64,000 nucleotides of DNA. Origin: Flammeovirgaceae bacterium. Its GTDB lineage: Bacteria > Bacteroidota > Bacteroidia > Cytophagales > Cyclobacteriaceae. Below are positions 22,079 through 31,649 of the stretch, piece by piece (the stretch's first letter is position 1; each line of letters begins with the position of its first letter). The DNA lies in assembly GCA_016712035.1 (NCBI GenBank), contig JADJRT010000001.1:372001-436000 (forward strand). The letters are read 5' to 3'. The translations under genes and the position numbers were made by a program. The notes beneath the pieces were generated by a model. It was not told the origin of the DNA. It was given only the letters and a program-made list of their open reading frames with translations, and made no database searches.

Positions 22079-22965
22079 TTTTTGAAGCAGTCAGTATTTG
22101 TCCTATCTGTTCTTCCGAACAATTTAAGCCCTTTCTGGTAACTCGCGATTACTCGATTAGTAAAACTGATTTCACGTTACAAGAATGTAGTACCTGCAAG
22201 TTTGTAATAACGAGTCCGCGGCCAGACTACAATACAATTTCCCTATACTATCTGTCTACCAACTATATTTCTCATACTAGCAAGGGAAATAATTTAATCG
22301 ATCGATTATATCTTATAGCAAGAGCCTATACGCTTCGTTGGAAATATCGAATAGTTCGCAAGCACAAACCAGGCGGTTTCATATTAGATTTTGGCTGCGG
22401 AACCGGTGCGTTTCTTCAATACATGAAAAAACGTAACTGGATAATTGCTGGAATAGAGCCTTCGGAAACTGCCCGCGAACAAGCCTGTACAAATACCGGA
22501 ACCAACATTTTCTCTACCTTATCCCAGGTACAAAAGCAATTTGACGTTATAACCTTATGGCATGTACTTGAACATGTACATGACCTCAACAAAAAAATCA
22601 AAGACCTTAAAAGCCATCTTGAAAAAGATGGCATTCTACTAATAGCCGTACCCAATCATAACTCATTAGATTCAAAAAAATATGGCTCATATTGGGCAGG
22701 TTATGATGTACCCCGGCACCTTTGGCATTTTTCTAAACAGGATATGACCAAATTATTGGCTAAAGAAGGATTTGAGATTATGGATACTGTTCCCATGAAA
22801 CTCGATTCGCTTTACGTATCCTTGCTTAGCGAAGGATATAAACATCCAAAGAAATCAGGTCTAATGCGTTTCATTAAAGGCATCCTTACCGGGATCAAAT
22901 CAAATCTTGCGGCCCGAGGCACCGGGCAATATTCAAGTATCATTTATATCGCCAAACAAGTATGA
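22075..22965 (+). CDS. Class I SAM-dependent methyltransferase with N-terminal zinc ribbon
   Basis: A 296-residue protein beginning with a zinc-ribbon-like motif (CPIC...CSTC, residues about 8-42), followed by a Rossmann-type methyltransferase domain with motif I ILDFGCGTGAFLQY and the motif VITLWHVLEHVHDL. The layout matches families acting on sugars or lipids as well as proteins, so the substrate is open. It overlaps mnmG at the start and the Ig-like lipoprotein gene at the end by four bases each, giving a coupled three-gene run. Confidence 0.8.
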   Translation: MIFEAVSICPICSSEQFKPFLVTRDYSISKTDFTLQECSTCKFVITSPRPDYNTISLYYLSTNYISHTSKGNNLIDRLYLIARAYTLRWKYRIVRKHKPGGFILDFGCGTGAFLQYMKKRNWIIAGIEPSETAREQACTNTGTNIFSTLSQVQKQFDVITLWHVLEHVHDLNKKIKDLKSHLEKDGILLIAVPNHNSLDSKKYGSYWAGYDVPRHLWHFSKQDMTKLLAKEGFEIMDTVPMKLDSLYVSLLSEGYKHPKKSGLMRFIKGILTGIKSNLAARGTGQYSSIIYIAKQV

Positions 22966-24597
22966 AGTCCACGTTTATACAAGCGATTATCTTTTATCTG
23001 ATTCTTATTGGTTGTGCCAGTCAGACAACACCAACCGGGGGACCTCAAGACGAGATTCCTCCCGTACTAATTTCTTCCAATCCTAAAAACGGACAAAAAA
23101 ATTTCAAAGGAAAAACGCTGGAGTTAGACTTTGACGAAGACGTTAGACTTAAAGACCCTAAAGAAGAGATTCTGATAACACCATCGGCTGGTAAAAATGT
23201 AAAGTTTACCGCTAAAAAAAACAAAATAATTATTGAGCCAGAAGAGGAGTGGAAAGATAGCACTACCTACAGTTTAACGTTTCGCGAAGGAATACAGGAT
23301 CTCACAGAAGGAAATCCGGCCGAAAATTTACGGCTAGCTTTTAGCACGGGAAACGAAATTGATTCCCTAAGCATAAATGGTTCTGTAAGTGAAGTGTTTT
23401 CAGAAAAAATTCCAGAAAAAATAACAGTAGCATTATATCAGGCCGATACGTTTGACATCTTTAATCATACGCCCACTTACTTGACAAAGTCTGATAAGAA
23501 AGGAAAATTTTCTATTCAGAATTTAAAAGCTGGAACGTACTATATCTACGCCTTTAACGATAAAAACAAGAACCTAAAAATTGAAAGTAAAACAGAAAAA
23601 TTCGGATACCTTTCTAAACCCATTGAACTACTTAAAAATTCAGATTCACTAGATATTAATCTGATTACCGTTGATGCCCGACCCTTAGCAATAAGCAGTA
23701 TCCGCAACACTAATAAAACAACCCGTGTCAGATTCAATAAAAGTATAGATTCAATTAACGTAAGCGGAATTACAAAAGAGCAAGCTCAATATATTCTGGA
23801 TGACCAACACAGCGAAATAATTTTCTATCAATCTTTTGACACCTCCGACTCCCTTTCCACCAGGATCTATGCAAAAGATAGTGTGAACCAGTTTATTGAT
23901 TCCACCTTCTATATAAAATACTCAACAACCAAAATGGCGTCAGAGTCATTCACGCTTAGTGAAAAAGCATACCAATACAGCATTCAACATAAAACACTTT
24001 ACCATACGCTTAGTTTTAACAAACCTTTAGCAAACATTAACCTCGATAGTATCTATATTAAACTTGACTCTGCAACAACTACATCGATAAAGCCCTCCAA
24101 CCTTTCCATCGACTCACTCTATCATACTATAATTCTATCAGCAAAAATTGATAAACCAGCAGATACCCTCTCAGATGGTAAGCTTAATAAGTTTAAACCC
24201 TATCTGCAATACGGAAAAGGAGCTTTTATTTCTGTCGAACAAGACAGCTCTAAAAAAATTTCTAAGACCATAAGCTTTCCACAAGAAGACGACACGGGCT
24301 TAGTTACCGGAAAAATTTCTACCCAAGAAAAAAATTTTGAAATCCAGCTAACAACGTTCGACAATAAGATTGTTGAAAAGTTGATCAATGCAAAGGAGAT
24401 AAACCTCAATACTTAACTCCACAGGATTATCGCGTTCGGATAATTATAGATTCAAATGGAAACGGAAAATGGGACCCCGGTAACTTTTATAAAAAATCGA
24501 ACCAGAAAAAGTGGTCTTATATAAATCAGATGAAGGCAAATACACATTTCCCATTCGCGCAAATTGGGAATATGGACCATTGCTGATAAAGTTCTGA
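22962..24597 (+). CDS. Lipoprotein with Ig-like (SbsA/Big_5-type) domain (interrupted at C-terminus)
   Basis: Predicted lipoprotein with lipobox LILIGC at the end of a short signal sequence. It begins with TPTGGPQDEIPPVL...SNPKNGQKNF, the opening of the Big_5-type Ig-like domain seen in many Bacteroidota lipoproteins. A carboxypeptidase-like beta segment follows (GKFSIQNLKAGTYYIYAFND). Two shortened A runs (near 24410 and 24490) break the C-terminus; the repaired end reads DYRVRIIIDSNGNGKWDPGNF...NWEYGPLLIKF, with stop at 24595. Repaired length is about 545 residues. It probably works in the periplasm or at the outer membrane; its role is unknown. Confidence 0.75.
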
Positions 24598-24850
24598 ATA
24601 AGTTGTGGATAGTTGTAGATAAGTGTAATCAAATTATACACTTTCACAATATCGATAAACTTGTCCAAATATTGTAGATAAGCGAGCGATCAAACAGAGA
24701 ATTCAACATCGTGTTAAATCAATTCAATCTCAATGCACATAGCTTGTATAATGTGCATAAATTCCTTGTATCTTCGTTTCTACTAAAAATTGTCATCCAT
24801 ATACCCACAAGTACCCAACATTCGTATTAGTACATTAGAGTTATCCACAA
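24598..24850. other. AT-rich DnaA-box cluster (candidate oriC or DnaA-regulated region)
   Basis: A gene-free stretch with two exact DnaA boxes of form TTATNCACA: TTATCCACA at 24841-24849 and TGTGCATAA (reverse) at 24752-24760. Four more differ at one base: TGTGGATAG at 24604, TGTAGATAA at 24614, TTATACACT at 24634 and TGTAGATAA at 24673. It also holds the inverted pair ATGCACA/TGTGCAT (24733-24758) and TATCTTCG at 24769-24776, similar to the Bacteroidota -7 box. The last DnaA box abuts the next start codon. parS-like sites lie 4.4 kb away. Against an origin, genes on both sides near it point the same way. Confidence 0.5.
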
Positions 24851-26722
24851 ATGCACAAGAACAATAACAACTACTTAAAATTTAAAATCTTTATTATTAT
24901 AATACAAGTAGCCTTTATATGTGGAATACTTACAAACCCGTCTTTTGCTCAGGATATACAAGAAATACAAATTGCCAACGAATACTTGCTAAAGGGCCAA
25001 AAAGATAAGGCCTTGTCGCTTTACGAGCAGTTGGCAAAAAAAAATGAAAACATTCACCTGATACACTCTAACTACCTTAATCTGCTAATAGATGTTGGCA
25101 ATTTTACTCAGGCTGAGTCTTATGTGGAACGATTAATTAAACGTGACGATAAACTTTCGTACCGATTGGATTTGGGTGTTGTTTATGTTCGTTCAGGTGA
25201 TGTAACCAAGGCAGATAAGTATTTCAAAGGTTTTATGAAATCATTGGGTGAGGATTCGTACAAACTCAAAACAATGTCCGATTACCTGGCTTCGCGCAAC
25301 CTTGTTGAATATTCAATTTTGGCTTTACAACAGGCCCGCACCGCCAGCGGAAACTCTACCATGTACACGCTCGAGCTGGCAAATTTGTATCGGATTTCCG
25401 GTAAGCGTGATCAAATGGTGGAGGAGTACTTAAATTACGTAACCCTTACACCTTCTAACATTTCATACATAAAAAATCTGATGCAGATTTTACTAACAAA
25501 ACCAGAAGAGTTGGAGAGCCTGGAAAGTTTGCTGTATGACCGTGTTCAAAAAAATCAAAATAGTGAAGTATACCTGGATCTTTTGATCTGGGTAAATCTG
25601 CAACAAAAGAATTTCTATGGTGCTTTTATTCAATCGCGTGCGTATGACAAGCGTTTCAAAAAGGAGCAATCCAAGACCCTTGAAATAGCGCAGATAGCAT
25701 TGAACAATAATGATTTTGACAATGCAGACCGCAGTTATTCCTTTGTAGTAAAGGAATACCCCAATACCATAAATGAACTTCCGGCCCGGCTTGGCTTAAT
25801 ACAAACACGCGAAGCAAAGGTAAAACGTTCATATCCGGTTAACCGCGATTCAGTTAAATACCTGATTACGGAATACGGAAATTTCAGAAACAGTTATCCC
25901 GATCACCCAAATGCATTTGAAGCCGTTCTCAGTCAGTCGTTATTATATGCATATTATCTCGATCAAAAGGACTCGGCAGTCAATGGTTTAAACCGACTGA
26001 TCATAAATAATAAAGTATCGCCAACCATGAAAGCAAAGGCTAAAATTGAATTGGGCGATATCTATTTATTGAAAGAGGAACCTTGGGAAGCAACGCTGCT
26101 GTATTCGCAAGTAGAAAAAACGCAACGCGAAACTCCGCTCGGGTATGAAGCGAAATTGAAAAATGCCAAGTTATCTTATTTCAAAGGCGATTTTTTATTG
26201 GCACAAGAACACCTGGATATTTTGAAACAAGCTACCTCGCGCGAGATAGCCAACGATGCTATGGAACTAAGCATGCGCATAAAGGAAAATACGACTTTCG
26301 ATACGACTGGAGCCGCTCTTAAGGAGTATGCTGCGATTGAATTACTACTTGCTCAAAATAAAACGGACTTAGCTCAGGCTCGGCTCAATGAATTTCAAAA
26401 CTCAGATTTAATTACTGAAAGCATTAAGGATGATGTTTATTGGTTAGACGCTAATCTATTTTTAAAGCGCGGAGAGTTTGATCAAGCTGTTGCCTTGCTC
26501 GAAAAAATTGTGACTGAATTTGGTGACGACATTCTCTCCGATGATGCCTACTTTTTAGAAGGTGAAATTTTTGAACTCCATCTTAAGAAAAATGACAAGG
26601 CCATGGAAATTTACCGGGAGTTTCTAAATAAATATCCGGGCAGTGTATACGCAGCCGAGGCCCGCAAGCGGTACCGGGTGTTGCGTGGAGATTTTACGGA
26701 AGAGTCAACGCCCAAGCTTTAA
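24851..26722 (+). CDS. Exported tetratricopeptide repeat protein
   Basis: A 623-residue protein with a signal peptide (hydrophobic residues about 10-30, ending PSFAQ) and TPR-like helical repeats throughout, for example YLLKGQKDKALSLYEQLAKK and LKRGEFDQAVALLEKIVTEF. The C-terminal repeats (KAMEIYREFLNKYPGSVYAAEARKRYR) resemble YbgF/BamD-type TPRs. It is probably a periplasmic scaffold. ATG at 24851 lies one base after an exact DnaA box. The GDPD gene follows 4 bp downstream, so the two are likely cotranscribed. Confidence 0.8.
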   Translation: MHKNNNNYLKFKIFIIIIQVAFICGILTNPSFAQDIQEIQIANEYLLKGQKDKALSLYEQLAKKNENIHLIHSNYLNLLIDVGNFTQAESYVERLIKRDDKLSYRLDLGVVYVRSGDVTKADKYFKGFMKSLGEDSYKLKTMSDYLASRNLVEYSILALQQARTASGNSTMYTLELANLYRISGKRDQMVEEYLNYVTLTPSNISYIKNLMQILLTKPEELESLESLLYDRVQKNQNSEVYLDLLIWVNLQQKNFYGAFIQSRAYDKRFKKEQSKTLEIAQIALNNNDFDNADRSYSFVVKEYPNTINELPARLGLIQTREAKVKRSYPVNRDSVKYLITEYGNFRNSYPDHPNAFEAVLSQSLLYAYYLDQKDSAVNGLNRLIINNKVSPTMKAKAKIELGDIYLLKEEPWEATLLYSQVEKTQRETPLGYEAKLKNAKLSYFKGDFLLAQEHLDILKQATSREIANDAMELSMRIKENTTFDTTGAALKEYAAIELLLAQNKTDLAQARLNEFQNSDLITESIKDDVYWLDANLFLKRGEFDQAVALLEKIVTEFGDDILSDDAYFLEGEIFELHLKKNDKAMEIYREFLNKYPGSVYAAEARKRYRVLRGDFTEESTPKL

Positions 26723-26726
26723 CCTT

Positions 26727-27541
26727 GTGAAAATTATCTTCGTATTACTGATCATCTTTCCTTTGGTTGGGTTGGCACAATCTCAACAACAGATAACCAT
26801 TGCTGGCCATCGTGCTGGCTATTATTTTAACTATCCCGAAAGTTCGCTTCCCTTGCTGGCGTTTATTGATGCTCAATTTGAACGCGATACATTAATGGCT
26901 GAAGTTGATTTGCGTATGAGCAATAGCGGAACGATTTACATGATGCATGACGAAACGGTGGACCGCACGACCACCGGCAAAGGAAAAGTAACCGACTTAA
27001 CCGATAGCGAACTAAATAGCCTGTTCTTAAAAAGGAGTCTGGAGAGATAACAGATCAGCGAATCCCTACTTTAGAAGATTTATTGAAGTTTGTGGAGAAC
27101 AGAGAAATCAATCTGATGCTCGATATCAAAACGCCCATTCATGCGGAAGTATATTCTTTGCTGAAGCAACACAAAATGGAAAGCAGGGCGCTTACACTAA
27201 CCTTCAACATGGACTTAACCAAAAAAGTAGCGGCCTTATCCAACACCGCTATGCTTTCGGCATTGATTGTTACCGAAGCCGACTGGCAACAATTTAGCAA
27301 GGTGGCATTTCCTCAATCAAAAAAAGTGGCCTACATAAATTTAAATACTCCGATTGATGTGATTGAACAGCTTAAGAAAAATCACATTAAGGTAATGGCC
27401 GATGTGAGCGAGGCCCAAAACAATTCGGGGCGACCGCTTGATGCTGAAGGATATCGTGCTAAAGTGAAACAACAGCAACTTGATATTCTTATTACGGATT
27501 TCCCGATTGAAGTGCACGGGGCTTTCATTGAAAGGGAATAG
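26727..27541 (+). CDS. Glycerophosphodiester phosphodiesterase family protein, exported (interrupted)
   Basis: Predicted metal-dependent hydrolase of glycerophosphodiesters. It starts at GTG (26727) with a signal peptide ending GLAQS. The catalytic layout is present: AGHRAG...YPESS (HR pair), EVDLRMSNSG (E-x-D) and MMHDETVDRTTTGKG (HD). A shortened A run at 27029-27033 splits it; adding one A restores KKESGEITDQRIPTLEDLL and then LDIKTP. It ends DILITDFPIEVHGAF, the family C-terminal motif (TDxP). Repaired length is about 271 residues. Confidence 0.8.
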
Positions 27542-27554
27542 AATAAATCAATTT

Positions 27555-28174
27555 ATGTTTGCAACAGCGAAGCGGATAAAAAAAAATGTAGCGACCATAT
27601 TCCTAGCCAGCATCATACCAATTTACAGCTATTGTCAATCAAACTTTCCGATTAAAGTCGCAGTAGGAAATGAAGCAACCGCAGTTCCATATACAAGATT
27701 CGTTACGACACCTTTTCATCCAACGCTTCAGGTTGGAACCGAATATTTTTATAGCAACAGCGGCGTCATGATTTTTATCAGACTGCTAACGCTGGATACA
27801 TTTTCCAATTATCTGTATCAGGAGTTTATCTAAATACTGGACTGGGGTACGATTATATCTTCAAGTTTGGTTTAAAGCTGAAATCAAATTTTGAATTAGG
27901 ATACCTACAGACATTTACTACGCAAGATGAGTATCAGTTAAAGAATGGAGACTATGTGCAAGGTTCAGATTGTGGGAATGCCCGCTTAATGCCGATGCTT
28001 TCCATCGGGCCTGGCTACATATTCAGGAAAAAGAACAGTGTGTTATCAGAAGTATTTCTACTTTATAAATCCTGGGTTGAGTATCCCTATTCTCCAGGAT
28101 TCATTCCTATAATGACACACACGAATTTAGAAATAGGGTATAAGCAGTATATAAACTGGCCACATGAAAAGTAG
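27555..28174 (+). CDS. Outer-membrane beta-barrel-like protein (interrupted)
   Basis: A protein of about 206 residues after repair. It has an N-terminal hydrophobic signal (ATIFLASIIPIYSYCQ) and alternating beta strands such as GLGYDYIFKFGLKLKSNFELGYLQTF and SIGPGYIFRKKN. One missing base near 27752 splits it; repair reads SNKRRHDFYQTANAGYIFQLSVSGVYLNTG. No specific family is recognised. Its stop overlaps the start of the serine hydrolase by 11 bp, so they are probably coupled, and a similar barrel plus hydrolase pair occurs at 56944-58732. Confidence 0.6.
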
Positions 28175-29349
28175 TTTTTTATATTTATTGCTTGTAATGG
28201 TTTTAAGTGCGTTAGCATGTACGGAGGATGACCAATATCCTTCATCTTTTTATAATTGCTTTCTATACTTTCAGGATAGCAGTTTGGTTAACTCATCATC
28301 ATCAAAGTATCAACAACTTCTTGATGAAATAAAATCTTCGGGCGTACCAGGCATTCAGATGTCCATACAAAACAAAACCGATGGAATGTGGTTAGGTACA
28401 TCAGGTAAGGTCGATTTAAAAACGAGTACTGATTTAAATTCTTGTAATCATACCCGGGTAGGTAGTACCGTTAAAACATTTACAGCAACAACTATTTTCT
28501 TGTTGAAAGAAGAAGGTAAGTTAAATCTGGATGATAAGATTACGGAGTACTTGTCTGCTGGAGACATAAAGGGTATTGAAAATGCAGAGAAAGCAACGAT
28601 CCGTCAATTGCTGCAACATTCCAGTGGCATTTATAACTATATCCAGAACCTGAAATTTCAAACAGGGTCATTGAATGATTTAATAAAGGTTTGGACACCC
28701 AATGAATTGCTTGACTATGCGCGGGAAAGAAAGCTTATTTTTCTCCCGGTGAAGACGTTTTGTATTCTAATACTAACTACATTCTTTTGGGAATGATTAT
28801 CTCCAACATTGAAGGCAAACCTTTCTATGAAGTGTTCGAAGAAAAGATATTTGAGCCCTTGAGCCTGCGCTCAACTCAATTTGCAGCGAGTGATCCTGTT
28901 CCCGATGGAATAATAAGAGGCTATGTTGATTTCTACAGCAACTTAAACGTCATTAATGCTACCTACTATAGCGGATGGGATTATTATACAGCCGATGGAG
29001 GCTTAATTTCCAATGCCTATGATTTAAATGTTTTTATGACGGCTTTGGTAAATGGAGAAATAATTTCTCAACCTTCGTTAGATGAAATGATAATCTGGCA
29101 GAAGCCCAAAGAGGAAGACCCTGAATTTTTCCGATTTCTTACGGCTTGGGAATATTTAAAATGGAGACCGAATGGGGCGAAGCGTATTTTCATAGTGGCG
29201 ATGCTATAGGGTATTATGCCTGTATGACATACTTCCCTGATAGCGAAACAACAATTTGTTGGGCTGTAAATGGAAATTATGGAAAAATTGATGAGTTTAC
29301 CTCTACAAAACCCGCAATGCAAAAAATCTTTACAACAGTATTCAATTAA
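28164..29349 (+). CDS. Serine hydrolase, class C beta-lactamase/PBP-like lipoprotein (interrupted)
   Basis: Beta-lactamase-fold serine hydrolase; members include D-aminopeptidases, esterases and carboxypeptidases. A lipobox-like LSALAC ends the signal peptide. The SxxK motif is STVK in VGSTVKTFTATT, the second motif is Y-S-N in LYSNTNYILLG, and HSGDAIGY takes the place of the KTG/HTG box. Frameshifts near 28745 and 29135 split it into three pieces; the repaired product is about 394 residues. The substrate is unknown. It is coupled to the upstream beta-barrel gene. Confidence 0.75.
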
Positions 29350-29395
29350 ATGCAATGAGCAGAAAACTTGATTGAATAATAAATAGAACCCACTT

Positions 29396-29923
29396 ATGGA
29401 TACCGCTCAATATTTTGCTTTTGTTCCGCTTTTGCTCTATGGCATAGGCCTTGCCAATTTATTGGAAGAATGGAAGCGTATCTTTAATATCAAAGAAGTC
29501 TATTTACCCTATACACTTATAACGATTATCCTAACCGAAACAGCCTTGTATAATGTTTTCATTTACATCGATTTGATCGGAGACATGACGGGGCTGAGTT
29601 ATTTAGGCTATCTCTCCATGTTAGTGGCGCCTTTTTTATTTCTGTTAGCCACACACGCCTTCACGCCTGATAAAGAAGCAAATACCCGCGAATATTTTGA
29701 TGAACAGATTCCGGTGTTCTTTACGCTGATGGCATTGTTCGTTGCCAGTCATTTCACCTATGTTTTTGTTGAGCCAGCCCCCACAAAATTTATACGGATT
29801 GTTGCCATTGGCTTGCTTTTGCTAATAGCATTTACAAGAAAGATCTGGCCGCTTTATGTCGTTAGCTTAATCTGGGCCGCATCCCTTTTGCTAAAGGGGG
29901 GTATTATTTTTATCGTGAAGTAA
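29396..29923 (+). CDS. Multi-spanning membrane protein of unknown function
   Basis: A 175-residue protein with about five hydrophobic helices and the loop LEEWKRIFNIKEVYLPY near the N-terminus. No domain is recognised. Its last residues (AASLLLKGGIIFIVK) are encoded across a G run at 29896-29901 where another reading frame starts to look like an outer-membrane barrel. The true C-terminus may therefore have been replaced by a junction. Confidence 0.6.
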   Translation: MDTAQYFAFVPLLLYGIGLANLLEEWKRIFNIKEVYLPYTLITIILTETALYNVFIYIDLIGDMTGLSYLGYLSMLVAPFLFLLATHAFTPDKEANTREYFDEQIPVFFTLMALFVASHFTYVFVEPAPTKFIRIVAIGLLLLIAFTRKIWPLYVVSLIWAASLLLKGGIIFIVK

Positions 29924-30317
29924 TTCCATTCAAAGAAGAATTTGACAAGGAAGCCGTGTGACATTAAGTGGCAAACAATACCGCTATAGCAATCAAGAAC
30001 CTCTGTACGTTACCGGCTCCTACTTTTACAAGACAGGTAAGTCGCTTAATCCATGCCTAAGTCTTGGAATAGGAACTATGGACACTCGGTAGAAACACAG
30101 CTCTGAACCTTTATACTATCGAAGAGGAAGCATAGCATTTTTGCACTTCAACCCGAAGTTGGTTTCTTCTATGGTTTGAATGATGGAGGCGTATTTACGG
30201 TTTCAGGGAAAGTCCAATCAGGGATTCAAGGCAGGGGATTTGCCAGAATCTCAGTCGTTCTTTACACTCAATTTTGGATTTACATTTGCGCATAAAAAAA
30301 GAGAGAACATTTTTTAG
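29895..30317 (+). pseudogene. C-terminal fragment of an outer-membrane beta-barrel protein
   Basis: Starting inside the end of the membrane protein gene, shifted frames read GGYYFYREVIPFKEEFD, SGKQYRYSNQEPLYVTGSYF, YKTGKSLNPCLSLGIG, LQPEVGF-like text, FKAGDLPESQSFF and TLNFGFTFAHKKREN. These are beta-strand patterns with an aromatic end typical of outer-membrane barrels. Several stops and shifts interrupt it and no N-terminus or signal peptide is present upstream. It is either a decayed gene whose 5' part was deleted or a mis-joined segment. Confidence 0.5.
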
Positions 30318-30350
30318 ACTGCAGCCTTATGGGTCGCAGTCTTTTTTTTA
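30316..30350. terminator. Rho-independent terminator
   Basis: AGACTGC (30316-30322) pairs with GCAGTCT (30336-30342) and is followed by a run of eight T. It lies between convergent units, with T/A tracts on both sides. Confidence 0.75.
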
Positions 30351-30400
30351 TCCAATCGAATTATTTGCTGAGGTGATTATTCCAAATTTGTAGCACTCGT

Positions 30401-31612
30401 TTATTCTGTAGCGCGTCCCTTATCAATAAAGATTTTTGAAAACGGAACTGCGGTAAGTCCATGAAGAAAGATGCTTAAGGTAACGGTGAGGCTGATTACG
30501 GAAATCATGCGCTCAAAGCCCGCGGTTCCAAGTTGAATAACCGCCATGAGCAGATAAAGTACGGAGGCGATTCCTCGTGGGCCAAACCACCCGATAAACC
30601 AAACGGTCTTCTTATCCAGACCAGAACCAAGTAAACTAAGAGCAACCGGTACCATACGAATTACAGTCAAACTCAGTACCGAATAAATCAGCGCTCTCCA
30701 ATCCCAATAAGGAAATGATATCGGTATGAGGATCAAACCAAACAGCAGGAAAATAAAGAGTACCATAACCTGGCTTTCAGCTTCGCCAAACTCACGAATG
30801 CGATCACGGATTGCTTCAGTGTGTGTGCCTAATAGCAGCCCAGCAATGTAGGCGGCAATAAATCCATTGCCATGAAAAATTTCGGCAAACGAAAAAGCGA
30901 GTATGGCTATAGCAAGTGACGCTAGCATCTGGTAGGTATGACCCATCCACCCGCGTTTTGAAAAGTAGTCAACAAGGTATCCGCCACCCCACCCAACAAG
31001 CGCCCCAGCTACGGGACCAAATACAAATTGTTTTAATACAAAAAGCAACCAGTATTGCGTATCTAAACCCACGCCATCTGTGTCGCCAAGAACAGCGAGG
31101 CAAACCAATATAGGAGGTAAGGCAATTCCATCATTGAGGCCACTCTCCACATTAATGGTTTGGCGTATGCGCTGCGGCACCTGCTGGCCTGTAACAACAG
31201 CCTGGCCCAGCGCAGCATCAGTAGGTGAAAGAATGAAGGCCATCAGGATAAGCACCCACTTTTGTTCATCCGGAAAAAAGGGGATTGCTAGCAAGGCCCC
31301 TAAAAGCATGGTGAGGGGCAGACCAATACCAAGTAAGCGCGTTGGTAATTTTCGGTCGAGAACAAGTCTCTTAAGATTGATCGTTGAGGCATCGATGAAC
31401 AACACAAGAATCAACGTAAGTTCAGCTAGTACCTTAACAAAAGGAGCCTTGGGGCCTTCGGTCTGAAATTCAAAGTCAAAAAAACTTACCAGCACACCAA
31501 CGCATACAAAGACCATAGGGGCCGTTACCATGGATTTCTCAACTAACTTTAAAAAGAACCCATAGCTCAGAATGAGCAGAACCATGGATATGAAGATGGG
31601 ATATTCTGTCAT
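30401..31612 (-). CDS. CPA1-type cation:proton antiporter
   Basis: A 403-residue inner-membrane antiporter with 11-13 hydrophobic helices. CPA1/NhaP features are the segment LSPTDAALGQAVV (the PTDA motif of TM5), ESGLNDGIALPPILV (the ND motif of TM6) and WFGPRGIASVLYLL near the C-terminus. It probably exchanges Na+ or K+ for H+. It is the last gene of a minus-strand run that includes asparaginase and aspartase. Ammonia release there would shift pH, which makes an antiporter a reasonable partner, but that link is inference. Confidence 0.85.
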   Translation of the reverse strand: MTEYPIFISMVLLILSYGFFLKLVEKSMVTAPMVFVCVGVLVSFFDFEFQTEGPKAPFVKVLAELTLILVLFIDASTINLKRLVLDRKLPTRLLGIGLPLTMLLGALLAIPFFPDEQKWVLILMAFILSPTDAALGQAVVTGQQVPQRIRQTINVESGLNDGIALPPILVCLAVLGDTDGVGLDTQYWLLFVLKQFVFGPVAGALVGWGGGYLVDYFSKRGWMGHTYQMLASLAIAILAFSFAEIFHGNGFIAAYIAGLLLGTHTEAIRDRIREFGEAESQVMVLFIFLLFGLILIPISFPYWDWRALIYSVLSLTVIRMVPVALSLLGSGLDKKTVWFIGWFGPRGIASVLYLLMAVIQLGTAGFERMISVISLTVTLSIFLHGLTAVPFSKIFIDKGRATE

Positions 31613-31649
31613 AATTCTACCGAAATATAGGAACGCTCAGGGAATCATT

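Noticed and set aside
31080..31466. 128-codon open frame on the plus strand
   Set aside because: It is antisense to the conserved CPA1 antiporter and its translation is Ser/Arg-rich with no domain pattern.
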